A stretch of 64,000 bases of DNA from JBDNJM01 sp041687755 (GTDB taxonomy: Bacteria; Planctomycetota; UBA1135; GCA-002686595): positions 1 through 64,000 of the forward strand of contig JBDNJM010000075.1 in NCBI GenBank assembly GCA_041687755.1. The letters are read 5' to 3'. Each line of letters begins with the position of its first letter. Position 1 is the stretch's first letter. The notes beneath the pieces were generated by a model, which was given only the letters and a program-made list of their open reading frames with translations, was not told the origin of the DNA and did no database searches. The position numbers were made by a program, and so were the translations under genes. This document shows positions 44,873-53,079 of this stretch, piece after piece.

Positions 44873-44997
44873 GCGTCTGAAGGTGTCGCATCAATTTCAC
44901 CATTCTTCTCACTGACAGTCCTTGAAGGGTGGCTTCGCCATCCTTCAAGGACTGTCAGTGAGAAGAATGGTGAAATTGATGCGACACCTTCAGACGC
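44873..44997. repeat. 125-bp near-perfect palindrome (61-bp arms, 3-nt loop)
   Basis: The left arm 44873-44933 and right arm 44937-44997 are reverse complements at 60 of 61 positions; the exception, 44929/44941, is a G-T pair. The loop is TTC at 44934-44936. The sequence is noticeably more AT-rich than its surroundings. It overlaps the last 8 bases of the Rsm22-like gene, including its stop codon, and ends 13 bases before the start of the haem-binding protein gene. It could be a MITE-like insertion, an unusually long terminator, or a fold-back assembly artefact. Confidence 0.9.
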
Positions 44998-46012
44998 GTT
45001 CGATGCGGGTGACCTTGTCGCCCTCGAGGTCCACGTCGAGGTAGTAGGGCTCGCCGGCGGGGTCAGTCAGGCCCTTGAAGAGGGGCTTGTCGAGGCGTTG
45101 GAGGAGGCGGGCTTCGTGCAGGCCGTCTTCGCGGCAGAGGTCGATGCGCGCGGTGCCGCGTTGGGTGCGGGGGCGGCCGAGGAGGCGGGCGGAGCCGATC
45201 GGGGCGGTGGGCGCGGGCTCGGAGGCTAGGGCGAGATAGCTGTAGGGCAGGCTGCGCAGGTCGATGTCGAGCTCGCGGCCGAATTCGTTCCAGCGGCCTT
45301 CGGTGAAGGCCTCGCCCGGGGACTTGCCGAAGTGGTGGCACCAGTGCGGGTCGTTGACCGGGCTGAGCATCGGGCAGAGCGCGGCGTGGGGGCAGGGGCC
45401 GACGATGTGCAGGTGTTGCATCAGCTCTTCGCGCAGGCCGGAGAGGCGGCGGGAGGTGACGCGGCTGCCGGGCTCGACCCAGATGACGGCTTTGGAGCGG
45501 CGGACGAGGCCGATGAGAGCGCTGACCTGGCCGTCCTCGAGCTCGTCGAGCACGTGGCTGATCAGGAGGAGGTCGGGCTTAATCGTCTTGTCGCTCTCGG
45601 GCGCGGAGTGCAGCGTGCGGACTTCGTCCTTCGGTCGCAGATCGCTCATGCGGTGGGCGGCGAAGCGGCGGGCGTCGGAGTTGCGGTCCCAGGTCGCCCA
45701 GCGCACTCCTGCTTCGGCGCGGGCGGCGATCGCGCGGGCGGCGACGCCGCTGCCGCAGGCCCAGTCGACGACGAGGCCGCCGGACTTGGGGACGACGTTC
45801 TCGATCCGCTCGCGTTGCTCGAGGTCGTCGAGCACGGCCTCCCACTTCCAGCCGATGCGCGCCCCGAAGGTGCGGTCGTAGAGCTCGAGGTCGTCCTCGC
45901 CCTTCCAATAGCGCGGCGCGCCCTGGTTCGGGGGGCGGGTCTCGAGGCGCAGCAGGGTGGAACGAAGATCGCGCAGGCGCTGGAGCTCTTCGCGAGTGAA
46001 GTAATTGGCCAT
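44990..46012 (-). CDS. Rsm22-family protein (SAM methyltransferase-like, ribosome-associated)
   Basis: This 340-aa protein combines a Rossmann methyltransferase core with the Rsm22/METTL17 cysteine cluster. The core has GGLVVDWACGSGVAARAIA (SAM loop), RWATWDRNSDARRFA and LLISHVLDELED. The cluster has GPCPHAALCPM followed by WCHH, with four Cys in positions that bind a metal or Fe-S cluster in this family. Homologues in mitochondria help assemble the small ribosomal subunit; the bacterial role is less clear. The stop codon lies inside the palindrome. It is divergent from the pilus/secretion operon. Confidence 0.83.
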   Translation of the reverse strand: MANYFTREELQRLRDLRSTLLRLETRPPNQGAPRYWKGEDDLELYDRTFGARIGWKWEAVLDDLEQRERIENVVPKSGGLVVDWACGSGVAARAIAARAEAGVRWATWDRNSDARRFAAHRMSDLRPKDEVRTLHSAPESDKTIKPDLLLISHVLDELEDGQVSALIGLVRRSKAVIWVEPGSRVTSRRLSGLREELMQHLHIVGPCPHAALCPMLSPVNDPHWCHHFGKSPGEAFTEGRWNEFGRELDIDLRSLPYSYLALASEPAPTAPIGSARLLGRPRTQRGTARIDLCREDGLHEARLLQRLDKPLFKGLTDPAGEPYYLDVDLEGDKVTRIERV

Positions 46013-46247
46013 GGAGGAGGGTCCGAGGAGTCGGTGGCACCGGGGGGAGCCGCACAGGGTACTGCCGGGGGCGTCCGGGCGCGGAGCGCGGCGTCGCCTG
46101 TTCGTCCGGCGCCGGCTCCTGGGGCGAACGCGGAGGTCGACTCAAGTCGGTGGGGCGGGGCTCTCGATAGCCCGATCTAGTCCCACGCCCGCGGACCCGG
46201 ACGTACTCCAGCGTCCCGGCCGAGGGCGGGAGCAGCCCCCAGGCCGC

Positions 46248-48356
46248 GTGAACGATCCCCAGAGCCAACCCCAGCCGGCCGGAGGCCCGTCCCGGCCCGC
46301 GGCACCGCGAGCCGACCGCGTGGTCATCGCGAGCGTGGAGCAGGCTAGTCGCTCGCAGGTCGTGCTGGCAGGCGAGCCGCAGGAGGTCGCCCTGCGGGCG
46401 CGGTCCTCGCGACCGGGCATGGTCGAGCTGCTGGGGGGCGTCTTCCTCCCGCGGCAGTGCCAGCTCGAGCTGAGACCGAGCCAGGGCGGCGACGCAGTGC
46501 GCGGTGTCGTGCGCAAGGTCCAGATGTGCGATCTGGAACCGACCTACGCCATCTGGGTTCAGGTCGACGAAGCCAGGACCGCTGCGTTGGCGGAGCGGCG
46601 CCAGAGCCCGCGCGCGACGGAGCTACCGAGGGTCGGCGGGGAGCTCCATGTCCCGGGCTCGGGGGCGGTGCCGAGCTGGGCCTCGATGTTGGTGGGGCAG
46701 GGCTTGTTGAGCGAGCTGGAGCTGCGCCGCATCACGCTGGGAGCGAAGGCCCAGGACGTGGACCTGGGCGACGCGCTGCAGTCGATGAGTAGCGTGTCCA
46801 AGGCCGCCGTTGCGATGTGCATGGCGCTCGATTCGAGCGTGCCCTACGTCGATCCGCGCGACTACGAAGTCCACCTGATGAACCGCAACCTCCTGCCGGA
46901 GGAGTTCGCTCGCAAGCACCTGGTGTTCCCGCTGTTCGACCTGGAGGGGCACATCACCCTCGGCATGCTCGACCCGACGGACCTGGCCCTGATCGACCAG
47001 GTGCGGCTGCGCACGAAGCGCCAGGTCGACCCCTGCCTGTGCCCTAAGGACGGGCTAGGCATGCTTGTTCAGAGCGCCTATGGAGCTGCTGCGCCGCGCG
47101 CGGCCGCCGCGTCGAGCACCAAACGCAGCGCCGCGATTAAGCGGCCGGCTACCTCCCAGCCGGTCGCGGCGGTCGGAGAGCCGTCGGTCTCCCGCAGGCT
47201 CGAGGCGCTGCTGGCGGAGGCCGTGCGCGGCGGGGCGAGCGACCTGCACATCGAGCCGGAGGAGCGCTTTACGCGAGTGCGCTCGCGCGTGGACGGCCTG
47301 CTGCACGAGACGGCGAACTATCCGACCGATCAGCACGCCGGGATCATCAGCAGCATCAAGGTCAAGGCCAGGCTGGACATCGCCGAGACGCGCCGGCCCC
47401 AGGACGGCAACTTCCGGATCTCGACCGACGGCGTCGCCGTTGAGGCGCGCGTGTCGACGATTCCGACGGTGCACGGCGAAAACGCTGTTCTGCGGCTTCT
47501 GCGCGCCGATTCGGACTTCGGGAAGCTCGGTGATCTGTGCCTGCCGGCGCAGGTGCTGAGCCGGGTCGAGCAGCTGCTCGAGCAGCCCAACGGGATGCTG
47601 CTGGTGACCGGTCCGACCGGCAGCGGCAAGACCTCGACTCTGTATGCGGCCCTCGCGCACCTGAATGCGGTGCATCGCAACATCGTCACGATCGAGGATC
47701 CTGTCGAGCGGCAGGTACCCCTGCTGCGCCAGACGCAGATCAACCCCAGGGCGGGCCTGACCTTCGCGAGCGGCCTGCGCAGCATGCTGCGCCAGGATCC
47801 GGACGTGATCATGGTGGGCGAGATCCGCGACCAGGAGACCGCCGAGATCTCGATCCAGGCCGCGCTCACCGGGCACCTCGTGCTCAGCACGCTGCATACG
47901 AACACTGCAGCCGACTCGGTCGTGCGCCTGACCGAAATGGGCGTGGCGCCGTTCCTGATCACCTCGTCCCTGCGCGCCGTGCTGAGCCAGCGGCTGGCGC
48001 GGCGCGTCTGCAAGCGCTGCGCGGTCGACGTCGAGCCCGATCCGCAGCTCTTGGCGGCGCTCGGCTACAAGGGCGGCGAGCAGGCGAGCTTCAAGCGCGG
48101 TCGCGGCTGCGCGAACTGCCTGCGCACCGGCTTCCGAGGCCGCGTCGGGGTCTACGAGTTGCTCGAGCTCACGCCGGAGCTGGCCGAGTGCTTGACCGGG
48201 TCCGCTCCGCGCCGCGAGTTGAGGCAGGCGGCGCGCGCCGCGCTTGTCTGCGGGCTGCGGCAGGATGGGCTGGCGAAGGCGGCGGCCGGGATCACGACGC
48301 TCGAGGAGGTCGCGCGGGTCGCCGGGCTGCCGAGCCCGGGCGAGCGGAGGGCCTGA
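46248..48356 (+). CDS. gspE: Type II secretion / type IV pilus assembly ATPase (GspE/PilB family)
   Basis: This is about 702 aa from GTG 46248. A beta-rich PilZ-like N-terminal region (about 25-115) is followed by a GspE N-terminal domain (about 140-265) and the hexameric ATPase core: SDLHIEP, Walker A GPTGSGKTST (about residue 455), NIVTIEDPVE, DPDVIMVGEIRD (Walker B), and GHLVLSTLHTN. A zinc-binding tetracysteine follows (CKRC, then CANC with TGFRGRVGVYEL). It powers pilin extrusion at the inner membrane. The frame is open further upstream and into the divergent gene, so the GTG is chosen by spacing; an even later start is possible. The 235 bases before it should hold the operon promoter. 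Confidence 0.93.
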   Translation: MNDPQSQPQPAGGPSRPAAPRADRVVIASVEQASRSQVVLAGEPQEVALRARSSRPGMVELLGGVFLPRQCQLELRPSQGGDAVRGVVRKVQMCDLEPTYAIWVQVDEARTAALAERRQSPRATELPRVGGELHVPGSGAVPSWASMLVGQGLLSELELRRITLGAKAQDVDLGDALQSMSSVSKAAVAMCMALDSSVPYVDPRDYEVHLMNRNLLPEEFARKHLVFPLFDLEGHITLGMLDPTDLALIDQVRLRTKRQVDPCLCPKDGLGMLVQSAYGAAAPRAAAASSTKRSAAIKRPATSQPVAAVGEPSVSRRLEALLAEAVRGGASDLHIEPEERFTRVRSRVDGLLHETANYPTDQHAGIISSIKVKARLDIAETRRPQDGNFRISTDGVAVEARVSTIPTVHGENAVLRLLRADSDFGKLGDLCLPAQVLSRVEQLLEQPNGMLLVTGPTGSGKTSTLYAALAHLNAVHRNIVTIEDPVERQVPLLRQTQINPRAGLTFASGLRSMLRQDPDVIMVGEIRDQETAEISIQAALTGHLVLSTLHTNTAADSVVRLTEMGVAPFLITSSLRAVLSQRLARRVCKRCAVDVEPDPQLLAALGYKGGEQASFKRGRGCANCLRTGFRGRVGVYELLELTPELAECLTGSAPRRELRQAARAALVCGLRQDGLAKAAAGITTLEEVARVAGLPSPGERRA

Positions 48357-48358
48357 GC

Positions 48359-49612
48359 ATGGCCTCGTACGCCTGCGAGACCCGCGACGGCAGCGGCCGG
48401 CTCGTGCAGAAAGTCGTGGAGGTCGACTCGCACGCGGAGGCGATCGCGGTGCTCGAGGCCGCTGGGCTGTTCCTGATCGAGATCAAGCAGATCCTCGAGC
48501 CCCTAACGCCGAAGGCCGCAGCCGCTGCTGCGAAGGTGGCGGCTCCCGACCTCCGCGCCGACCGCACGGACGTGCGCCTGAAGTCGAAGGTCCTGCTGAA
48601 CTTCACCCTGCAGACGTCGGCGATGCTCGACGCCGGCGTGCCGCTGCTCAGCCTGCTGGAGTCGTTCGGGCGCCAGACCGAAGATCCGATGTTCGCGAAG
48701 ATCCTCACCGAGATGCGTGAAGACCTCAGCTCCGGCATGTCCTTCTCCCAGGCCATGCAGCAGCACCCCAAGGCCTTCCCGGAGATCTACGCCAGCACGG
48801 TGGCCGCCGGCGAGCAGTCCGGAACGCTCAACATGGTGCTCGACAACCTCGCCGAGTACATCGAGACCAACATGGAGATCCGGGCCGACGTGCGCAGCGC
48901 GTTGATGTACCCGGCCGCCGTGATCGTGACCTTGGGCTTGGCCGTGACGGTCCTGGTGGTCTTCGTCATCCCGCGCTTCTCGGGCTTCTACTCCGGCCTG
49001 GGCGGAGACCTACCGCTTCCGACGCGGATCCTAATGGGGGTCAGCTCCGCTGTTGTGAACTACGGGCCGCTGGTCGCCTTCGGCCTAGTGGCCTCGGTCG
49101 TCGCGTTCGCGCGCTGGGCGCGCACCGAGATGGGGAGCGCCCAGATCGACCGAGGTCTGCTGAAGATTCCCATCATCGGGCATCTGCTGCGGACGGCCAG
49201 CACGCTCCACACGGCCCAGATGATCGGCCTCTTCAGCCGCGCGGGTATTCCCGTGCTGCAGGGCCTTCGAACCATCGCCGAGACGATCGCGAGCCCGTCG
49301 GCTCGGAAAGAAGTTCTCGACGTGGCGGAGGGCATCGCGGCGGGTGAGACGCTGTCAGACAGCATGGAGCGCGCGGAGTGCATGAGTCCGAGCGCGCGCC
49401 AGATGGTCTCCGTGGGCGAGGCCTCCGGCAACCTGGAGCCGGCGTGCGACGCGGTGGTGCGGCACTTCAAAAAGGAAGTGCGCTACATCACCAAGAACCT
49501 CGGGACGTTGATCGAGCCCGTTCTGACCGTGGGTCTCGCCGTGATCGTGCTGTTCGTGGCTCTGGCCGTGTTCATGCCGATGTGGGACATGGTCAAGGTC
49601 GTCGGCAAGTAG
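48359..49612 (+). CDS. gspF: Inner-membrane platform protein (GspF/PilC family)
   Basis: This 417-aa protein has two repeated GspF domains. The first runs over about 75-200 (LQTSAMLDAGVPLLSLLESF, VAAGEQSGTLNMVLDNLAEY) and the second over about 275-400 (IGLFSRAGIPVLQGLRTIAE, VSVGEASGNLEPACDAVV). Transmembrane helices follow each (about 180-205, 225-245, 380-405). It anchors the ATPase and pilin during assembly. It starts 2 bases after the gspE stop. Between its stop and the pilin gene is a 231-base leader with two hairpin-forming stretches (near 49635-49655 and 49715-49760), perhaps allowing separate control of the abundant pilin. Confidence 0.93.
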   Translation: MASYACETRDGSGRLVQKVVEVDSHAEAIAVLEAAGLFLIEIKQILEPLTPKAAAAAAKVAAPDLRADRTDVRLKSKVLLNFTLQTSAMLDAGVPLLSLLESFGRQTEDPMFAKILTEMREDLSSGMSFSQAMQQHPKAFPEIYASTVAAGEQSGTLNMVLDNLAEYIETNMEIRADVRSALMYPAAVIVTLGLAVTVLVVFVIPRFSGFYSGLGGDLPLPTRILMGVSSAVVNYGPLVAFGLVASVVAFARWARTEMGSAQIDRGLLKIPIIGHLLRTASTLHTAQMIGLFSRAGIPVLQGLRTIAETIASPSARKEVLDVAEGIAAGETLSDSMERAECMSPSARQMVSVGEASGNLEPACDAVVRHFKKEVRYITKNLGTLIEPVLTVGLAVIVLFVALAVFMPMWDMVKVVGK

Positions 49613-49843
49613 GCGCTCGCGCCTAAGGGCGGGTATTCCCTTGTTGGGGAATCCTCGGGGGGTGGGATGCCAAGGTGCGGACAAGCCCCAGAAGTTTTCA
49701 GAGCGATCGCTCGATGAAGGGGGGGCCTGGACTGCGGTTTGGGCCCTCCTTCTTCGTGTCGCGAGTCCAAGCGGGCTCGCGCGGCACCCGAACCCATTTC
49801 TGTTTTCCTCCGCGGCGATCACCGCAAACGACTCCCTCTAGTC

Positions 49844-50275
49844 ATGAAGACCAAGTTCAACGCAAAGTCCGGTTTCACGCTCATCGAACTCGTCATCGTC
49901 ATCGTCGTGCTGGGCATTCTCAGCGCGGTGGCGCTGCCGAAGTTCATCGACTTCTCCGGCGACGCTAAGGAAGCCGCCACGAAGGGCGCCCTGGGCGGCG
50001 TGCGCTCCGCGGTCGCGAACTTCTACGCGCACTCCGCGACCCCGACGGGCGGCGGCATGGCCACTTACCCGACCCTCGCCGAGGTGACCACCGTTGGCGC
50101 CGTCATGGCGCAGGAAATTCCCGACAACCCCTTCTCGACCGACACCGACCCGAACGCGGTCGTTGCGGGCGTCACCAAGGGCACCGCGGTCACGGCCGGC
50201 ACGGCCGGCGGCTGGTGCTACAACGCCGTCACCGGCCAATTCTGGGCCGACACGACGCCGGGCGCCCAGTACTAG
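49844..50275 (+). CDS. Major pilin/pseudopilin (GspG-like)
   Basis: This 143-aa prepilin has a short positively charged leader (MKTKFNAKSG) and the class III cleavage/methylation motif G^FTLIELVIVIVVLGILSA, with Glu5. The mature domain is small, with a single Cys-containing C-terminal segment (GGWCYNAVTG). It is the first pilin after the platform gene and has its own leader region, which suggests it is the major subunit. Whether it forms a surface pilus or a secretion pseudopilus is not decided by sequence; the lack of GspG calcium-loop residues is compatible with either. Confidence 0.88.
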   Translation: MKTKFNAKSGFTLIELVIVIVVLGILSAVALPKFIDFSGDAKEAATKGALGGVRSAVANFYAHSATPTGGGMATYPTLAEVTTVGAVMAQEIPDNPFSTDTDPNAVVAGVTKGTAVTAGTAGGWCYNAVTGQFWADTTPGAQY

Positions 50276-50321
50276 GCGCCGACGAGTGGGCGCCTTCCTG
50301 CGCGATCTCGTCCTTGAGACA

Positions 50322-50876
50322 ATGCGGCAATCAGGCAAGGCAAGGGTCGTCAACACGGCACGCACGCGGCTCGCGAGGTCGCACCCCGCACGGGGTGCGA
50401 CCCTCGTCGAGCTCGCGATCGTGCTGACGGTCATGGCCTTGCTCGCAGGCATGGCCGTGCCGTCCCTGCACTGGATCACCAGCGCTCGACGCAACGTGGC
50501 CGCGACCCAGACCCGCAATGCCCTGGTCTACGCCCAGCGCTGGGCCGTCGCGACCCAACGCACGACCTGGGCCGACTTCGACGTGGCTCAGGATCGCCTG
50601 AGCCTGTTCGTCGAGGCGACCTCAGGCGGCGGGCCGGTCCTGCGCCAGCCGCTGCTCGACCCGCTGACGCGCTCGGCATTCGTGCTCGAGCTTCAGGATC
50701 TGGGCACGGGCTATGACGACGTGCTCATGGGCGCCGACCAAAGCGTCCAGTTCGACCCGGACGGTGCCCCGAGCGGCGGCAACGGTTCCGCGTTCTCAGC
50801 AGACGGTCTCGTGCGCATGAGCGGCGGAGCCAGAATCCGAGTTGTCCAGCAGACGGGACTCCTTCTCGTCGAGTGA
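50322..50876 (+). CDS. Minor pseudopilin, GspH-like
   Basis: From ATG 50322 (184 aa) a 25-residue basic leader (ending HPARG) precedes TLVELAIVLTVMALLAGMAV after the processing site, giving a type IV pilin helix with Glu5. The mature part (RNALVYAQRWAVATQRTTW, then beta-rich region) resembles the GspH/FimT family, whose members cap the pseudopilus. A GTG at 50286 is an alternative start. It is 8 bases from the next gene. Confidence 0.78.
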   Translation: MRQSGKARVVNTARTRLARSHPARGATLVELAIVLTVMALLAGMAVPSLHWITSARRNVAATQTRNALVYAQRWAVATQRTTWADFDVAQDRLSLFVEATSGGGPVLRQPLLDPLTRSAFVLELQDLGTGYDDVLMGADQSVQFDPDGAPSGGNGSAFSADGLVRMSGGARIRVVQQTGLLLVE

Positions 50877-50883
50877 AGTCCAA

Positions 50884-51393
50884 ATGCTCCCCCAACACGA
50901 AGTGACCCTGCAAACGGCATCCCGGCGGCGTGGCACCACGTTGATGGAGCTCGTGATGGTCATGGTGATCGTGGGAATCGTGGGCGCGGCGTCGAGCGTC
51001 GCGGTGCTCGAGTCCATGCGGCTCTATGCGAGCAGCATGCCCCGCATGGAGGGCACCTATCAGTCCGACCTGATGCTGCAGCGGCTGCGTCGCGACGTCC
51101 GGGCGCTCGGTGACACCGCGACCGTGACCGACTTCGGGAGCGAGCGGTTCAGCTTCGTGCGGGAGGACGGTGAGCCGGTGAGCTACGCCTTCGACGGAGG
51201 GGACCTGACCCGCAACGGTCAACTCCTGGCGACGAACCTGTCGGGGTTCGGATTCCGATACCTCGGCGCCGCCGGCCTGGCCAGCTCCGATCCGAGCGAG
51301 CTGTACTTGCTCGAGGTCGAGTACGTCATCGAGCGCGGTGGCCAGCAGCTCCCGGGCTACGCGATGGTCCATCCCCGGAGCCTGGGACGATGA
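50884..51393 (+). CDS. Minor pseudopilin, GspJ/PilW-like
   Basis: This 169-aa prepilin has a basic leader (ASRRRG) followed by TTLMELVMVMVIVGIVGAAS. The mature domain has YQSDLMLQRLRRDVRALGDT, typical of the helix that follows the pilin N terminus in GspJ-like proteins, then beta-strands. An ATG at 50842 would overlap the previous gene. The stop overlaps the next start (ATGA). Confidence 0.75.
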   Translation: MLPQHEVTLQTASRRRGTTLMELVMVMVIVGIVGAASSVAVLESMRLYASSMPRMEGTYQSDLMLQRLRRDVRALGDTATVTDFGSERFSFVREDGEPVSYAFDGGDLTRNGQLLATNLSGFGFRYLGAAGLASSDPSELYLLEVEYVIERGGQQLPGYAMVHPRSLGR

Positions 51394-52127
51394 GGCGCCA
51401 ACGAATCAAGCCCTGCTCCCGAACCACCGGATCGGTGCTCGTGCCCGTGATGGGCGCGATGCTGATCCTGCTGCTGTGCGGCACGGCGCTCGCCGAAGCC
51501 TTCGCCGCACAGCGGCACCTGGCCACGGTCGGGAACGAGTCGAGCCAGGCCCACTGGATCGCCGAGGCGGGCCTGTGGCACGCCGCGAGCGCGGACGAGG
51601 CCATCCCAGCCCCGGTCGACTTCGCGGGCGGACGCTACACCGTCAATAAGTCAGGGACCGTATTCAGGGCGCAAGCGGAGCTCGGCAGCGTTTCGGCCGT
51701 CCTGAGCCGCGACTTCGAGGGCGTGTTCGCGAGCGGGACCGATACCTCTCCGCTGGACATCCCGGCGACGGAGGACACGGCGCGCATCACCTCGAACGAC
51801 AGCCTCGCTGTCGACCTCGTCAACGAATCGGGCGAGCAACTCCTTATCGAGGCCTTCGAGCTGTCGGCGAACGTCCCGCACCCCGACCTGCATCGCATGC
51901 GGATCGAGGGCTGGGAGATCGTGCACGCCCACTCGAACAACAGCCTCCCCACGGGCTACTGGCCGACCCCCTGGGGCGTGTTCCTGGGGCTCTTCTTTGA
52001 CCCGGCACTGCCCCTGATTCTGTTCGTGGAGTTCCGCGACAAGCCTACGGGCTCGGTGGACTATACGCTGGTGCTGCACTTCTCCGGCGCCGACTCCGCA
52101 ACCCTCCAGTTCACCCTGGATTGGTGA
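51390..52127 (+). CDS. PilX/GspK-like minor pilin-like protein with shared C-terminal domain
   Basis: The 245-aa product has a basic N terminus, then SVLVPVMGAMLILLLCGTAL, a pilin-like hydrophobic helix of the PilX type without a clear Glu5. A helix (QAHWIAEAGLWHAASADEA) follows, as in PilX and GspK. The C-terminal 110 residues form a beta-rich domain ending FRDKPTGSVDYTLVLHF and FTLDW, which recurs at the end of the next gene product. It overlaps the upstream gene by 4 bases. Confidence 0.7.
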   Translation: MRRQRIKPCSRTTGSVLVPVMGAMLILLLCGTALAEAFAAQRHLATVGNESSQAHWIAEAGLWHAASADEAIPAPVDFAGGRYTVNKSGTVFRAQAELGSVSAVLSRDFEGVFASGTDTSPLDIPATEDTARITSNDSLAVDLVNESGEQLLIEAFELSANVPHPDLHRMRIEGWEIVHAHSNNSLPTGYWPTPWGVFLGLFFDPALPLILFVEFRDKPTGSVDYTLVLHFSGADSATLQFTLDW

Positions 52128-52128
52128 C

Positions 52129-53079
52129 ATGCGCTGTCTACGGAACCTTGCTGCGCACGGACGCCGCGCCGGAATCACGCTGATCGAGGCCGTTGCGGCG
52201 ATCGTGGTGCTCGGCATCGCCATTCCTCCGCTTGCCGGGCTGTTCAGCAGCGTCGCGGCCCTGGACGCCCAGCTCGGTCAGGATGCGGCCGCGTTCGCCG
52301 TGGCCGAGAACTTCATGGAGGAGATCGCCTCCAAGGCCTTCGAGGATCCTGATCTGGCCACCGGATCGTTCGGCACCGAGGAGGCCCTGCGCGTCGACTT
52401 CGACGACGTGGACGACTACGACGGCTACTTCGTGGCCCCCGTCGAGCGCCTCGACGGAACCGTTGTGCTGGGCCACGAGTCCCTCTCGGTATTGATCGAG
52501 GTGCGGCTCATCGATCAGGCCAACGATCCCTATCCCGACCTTGGGGGTGGCGTCGTCTCGATTGTCCCGAGCCTTGAGGCCTTCAAGCAGGTCCGCGTGC
52601 GCGTGTTCTGGCCCGACGGAGACCACCAGCTGATGACGCTGCGGGCTCCGGGGCTCCAGGGTTCCGGTTCTGAAGTCGAGCCCGATCCCGAGCCGCCGGA
52701 CGGGCCGCTCGACGAGCTGGAAGCCCCGGCGTCCGTGAAGCACGGCAAGGACAAGTTCCAGATCGATCTGACGAACGAGACGAACGAGTACAAGACTTTG
52801 GCCTCGATCGCCCTTTCGGCCAGTACCGGGCATCCGGCCCTGAAAAAGGTGAAGCTAGACAAGCCCACCTTGTTCAAGCCGAATCCGCCGGCCGAGCTTC
52901 CGACGGGTGACATCGACGTGACGAGTACGTCCTGGGCCAAGCGCACGTTCGAGCCCTACGAGGAGCTGCGCCTCAAGTTCGAATTCGACGACAAGCCGTC
53001 GGGCAGCATCGACTACGAGCTGGTGCTGAGGTTCGACGATGGCGGAGTTTCCACGGTCCTCTTCACGATCGATTGGTGA
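52129..53079 (+). CDS. GspI/PilV-like minor pseudopilin with shared C-terminal domain
   Basis: This 316-aa prepilin has the processing site RAG^ITLIEAVAAIVVLGIA (Glu present at position 5) and a helix (AAFAVAENFMEEIASKAFED) matching the GspI/PilV-type pattern. The C-terminal 110 residues (from about residue 205) form a beta domain ending FDDKPSGSIDYELVLRF and FTIDW, closely similar to the end of the preceding protein. It is unusually large for GspI (about 125 aa). Its stop overlaps the next GTG start. Confidence 0.75.
   Translation: MRCLRNLAAHGRRAGITLIEAVAAIVVLGIAIPPLAGLFSSVAALDAQLGQDAAAFAVAENFMEEIASKAFEDPDLATGSFGTEEALRVDFDDVDDYDGYFVAPVERLDGTVVLGHESLSVLIEVRLIDQANDPYPDLGGGVVSIVPSLEAFKQVRVRVFWPDGDHQLMTLRAPGLQGSGSEVEPDPEPPDGPLDELEAPASVKHGKDKFQIDLTNETNEYKTLASIALSASTGHPALKKVKLDKPTLFKPNPPAELPTGDIDVTSTSWAKRTFEPYEELRLKFEFDDKPSGSIDYELVLRFDDGGVSTVLFTIDW

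Noticed and set aside
49650..49672. Possible sigma-54 box before the pilin gene.
   Set aside because: The GG-N10-GC spacing exists but the -24 and -12 elements match poorly.
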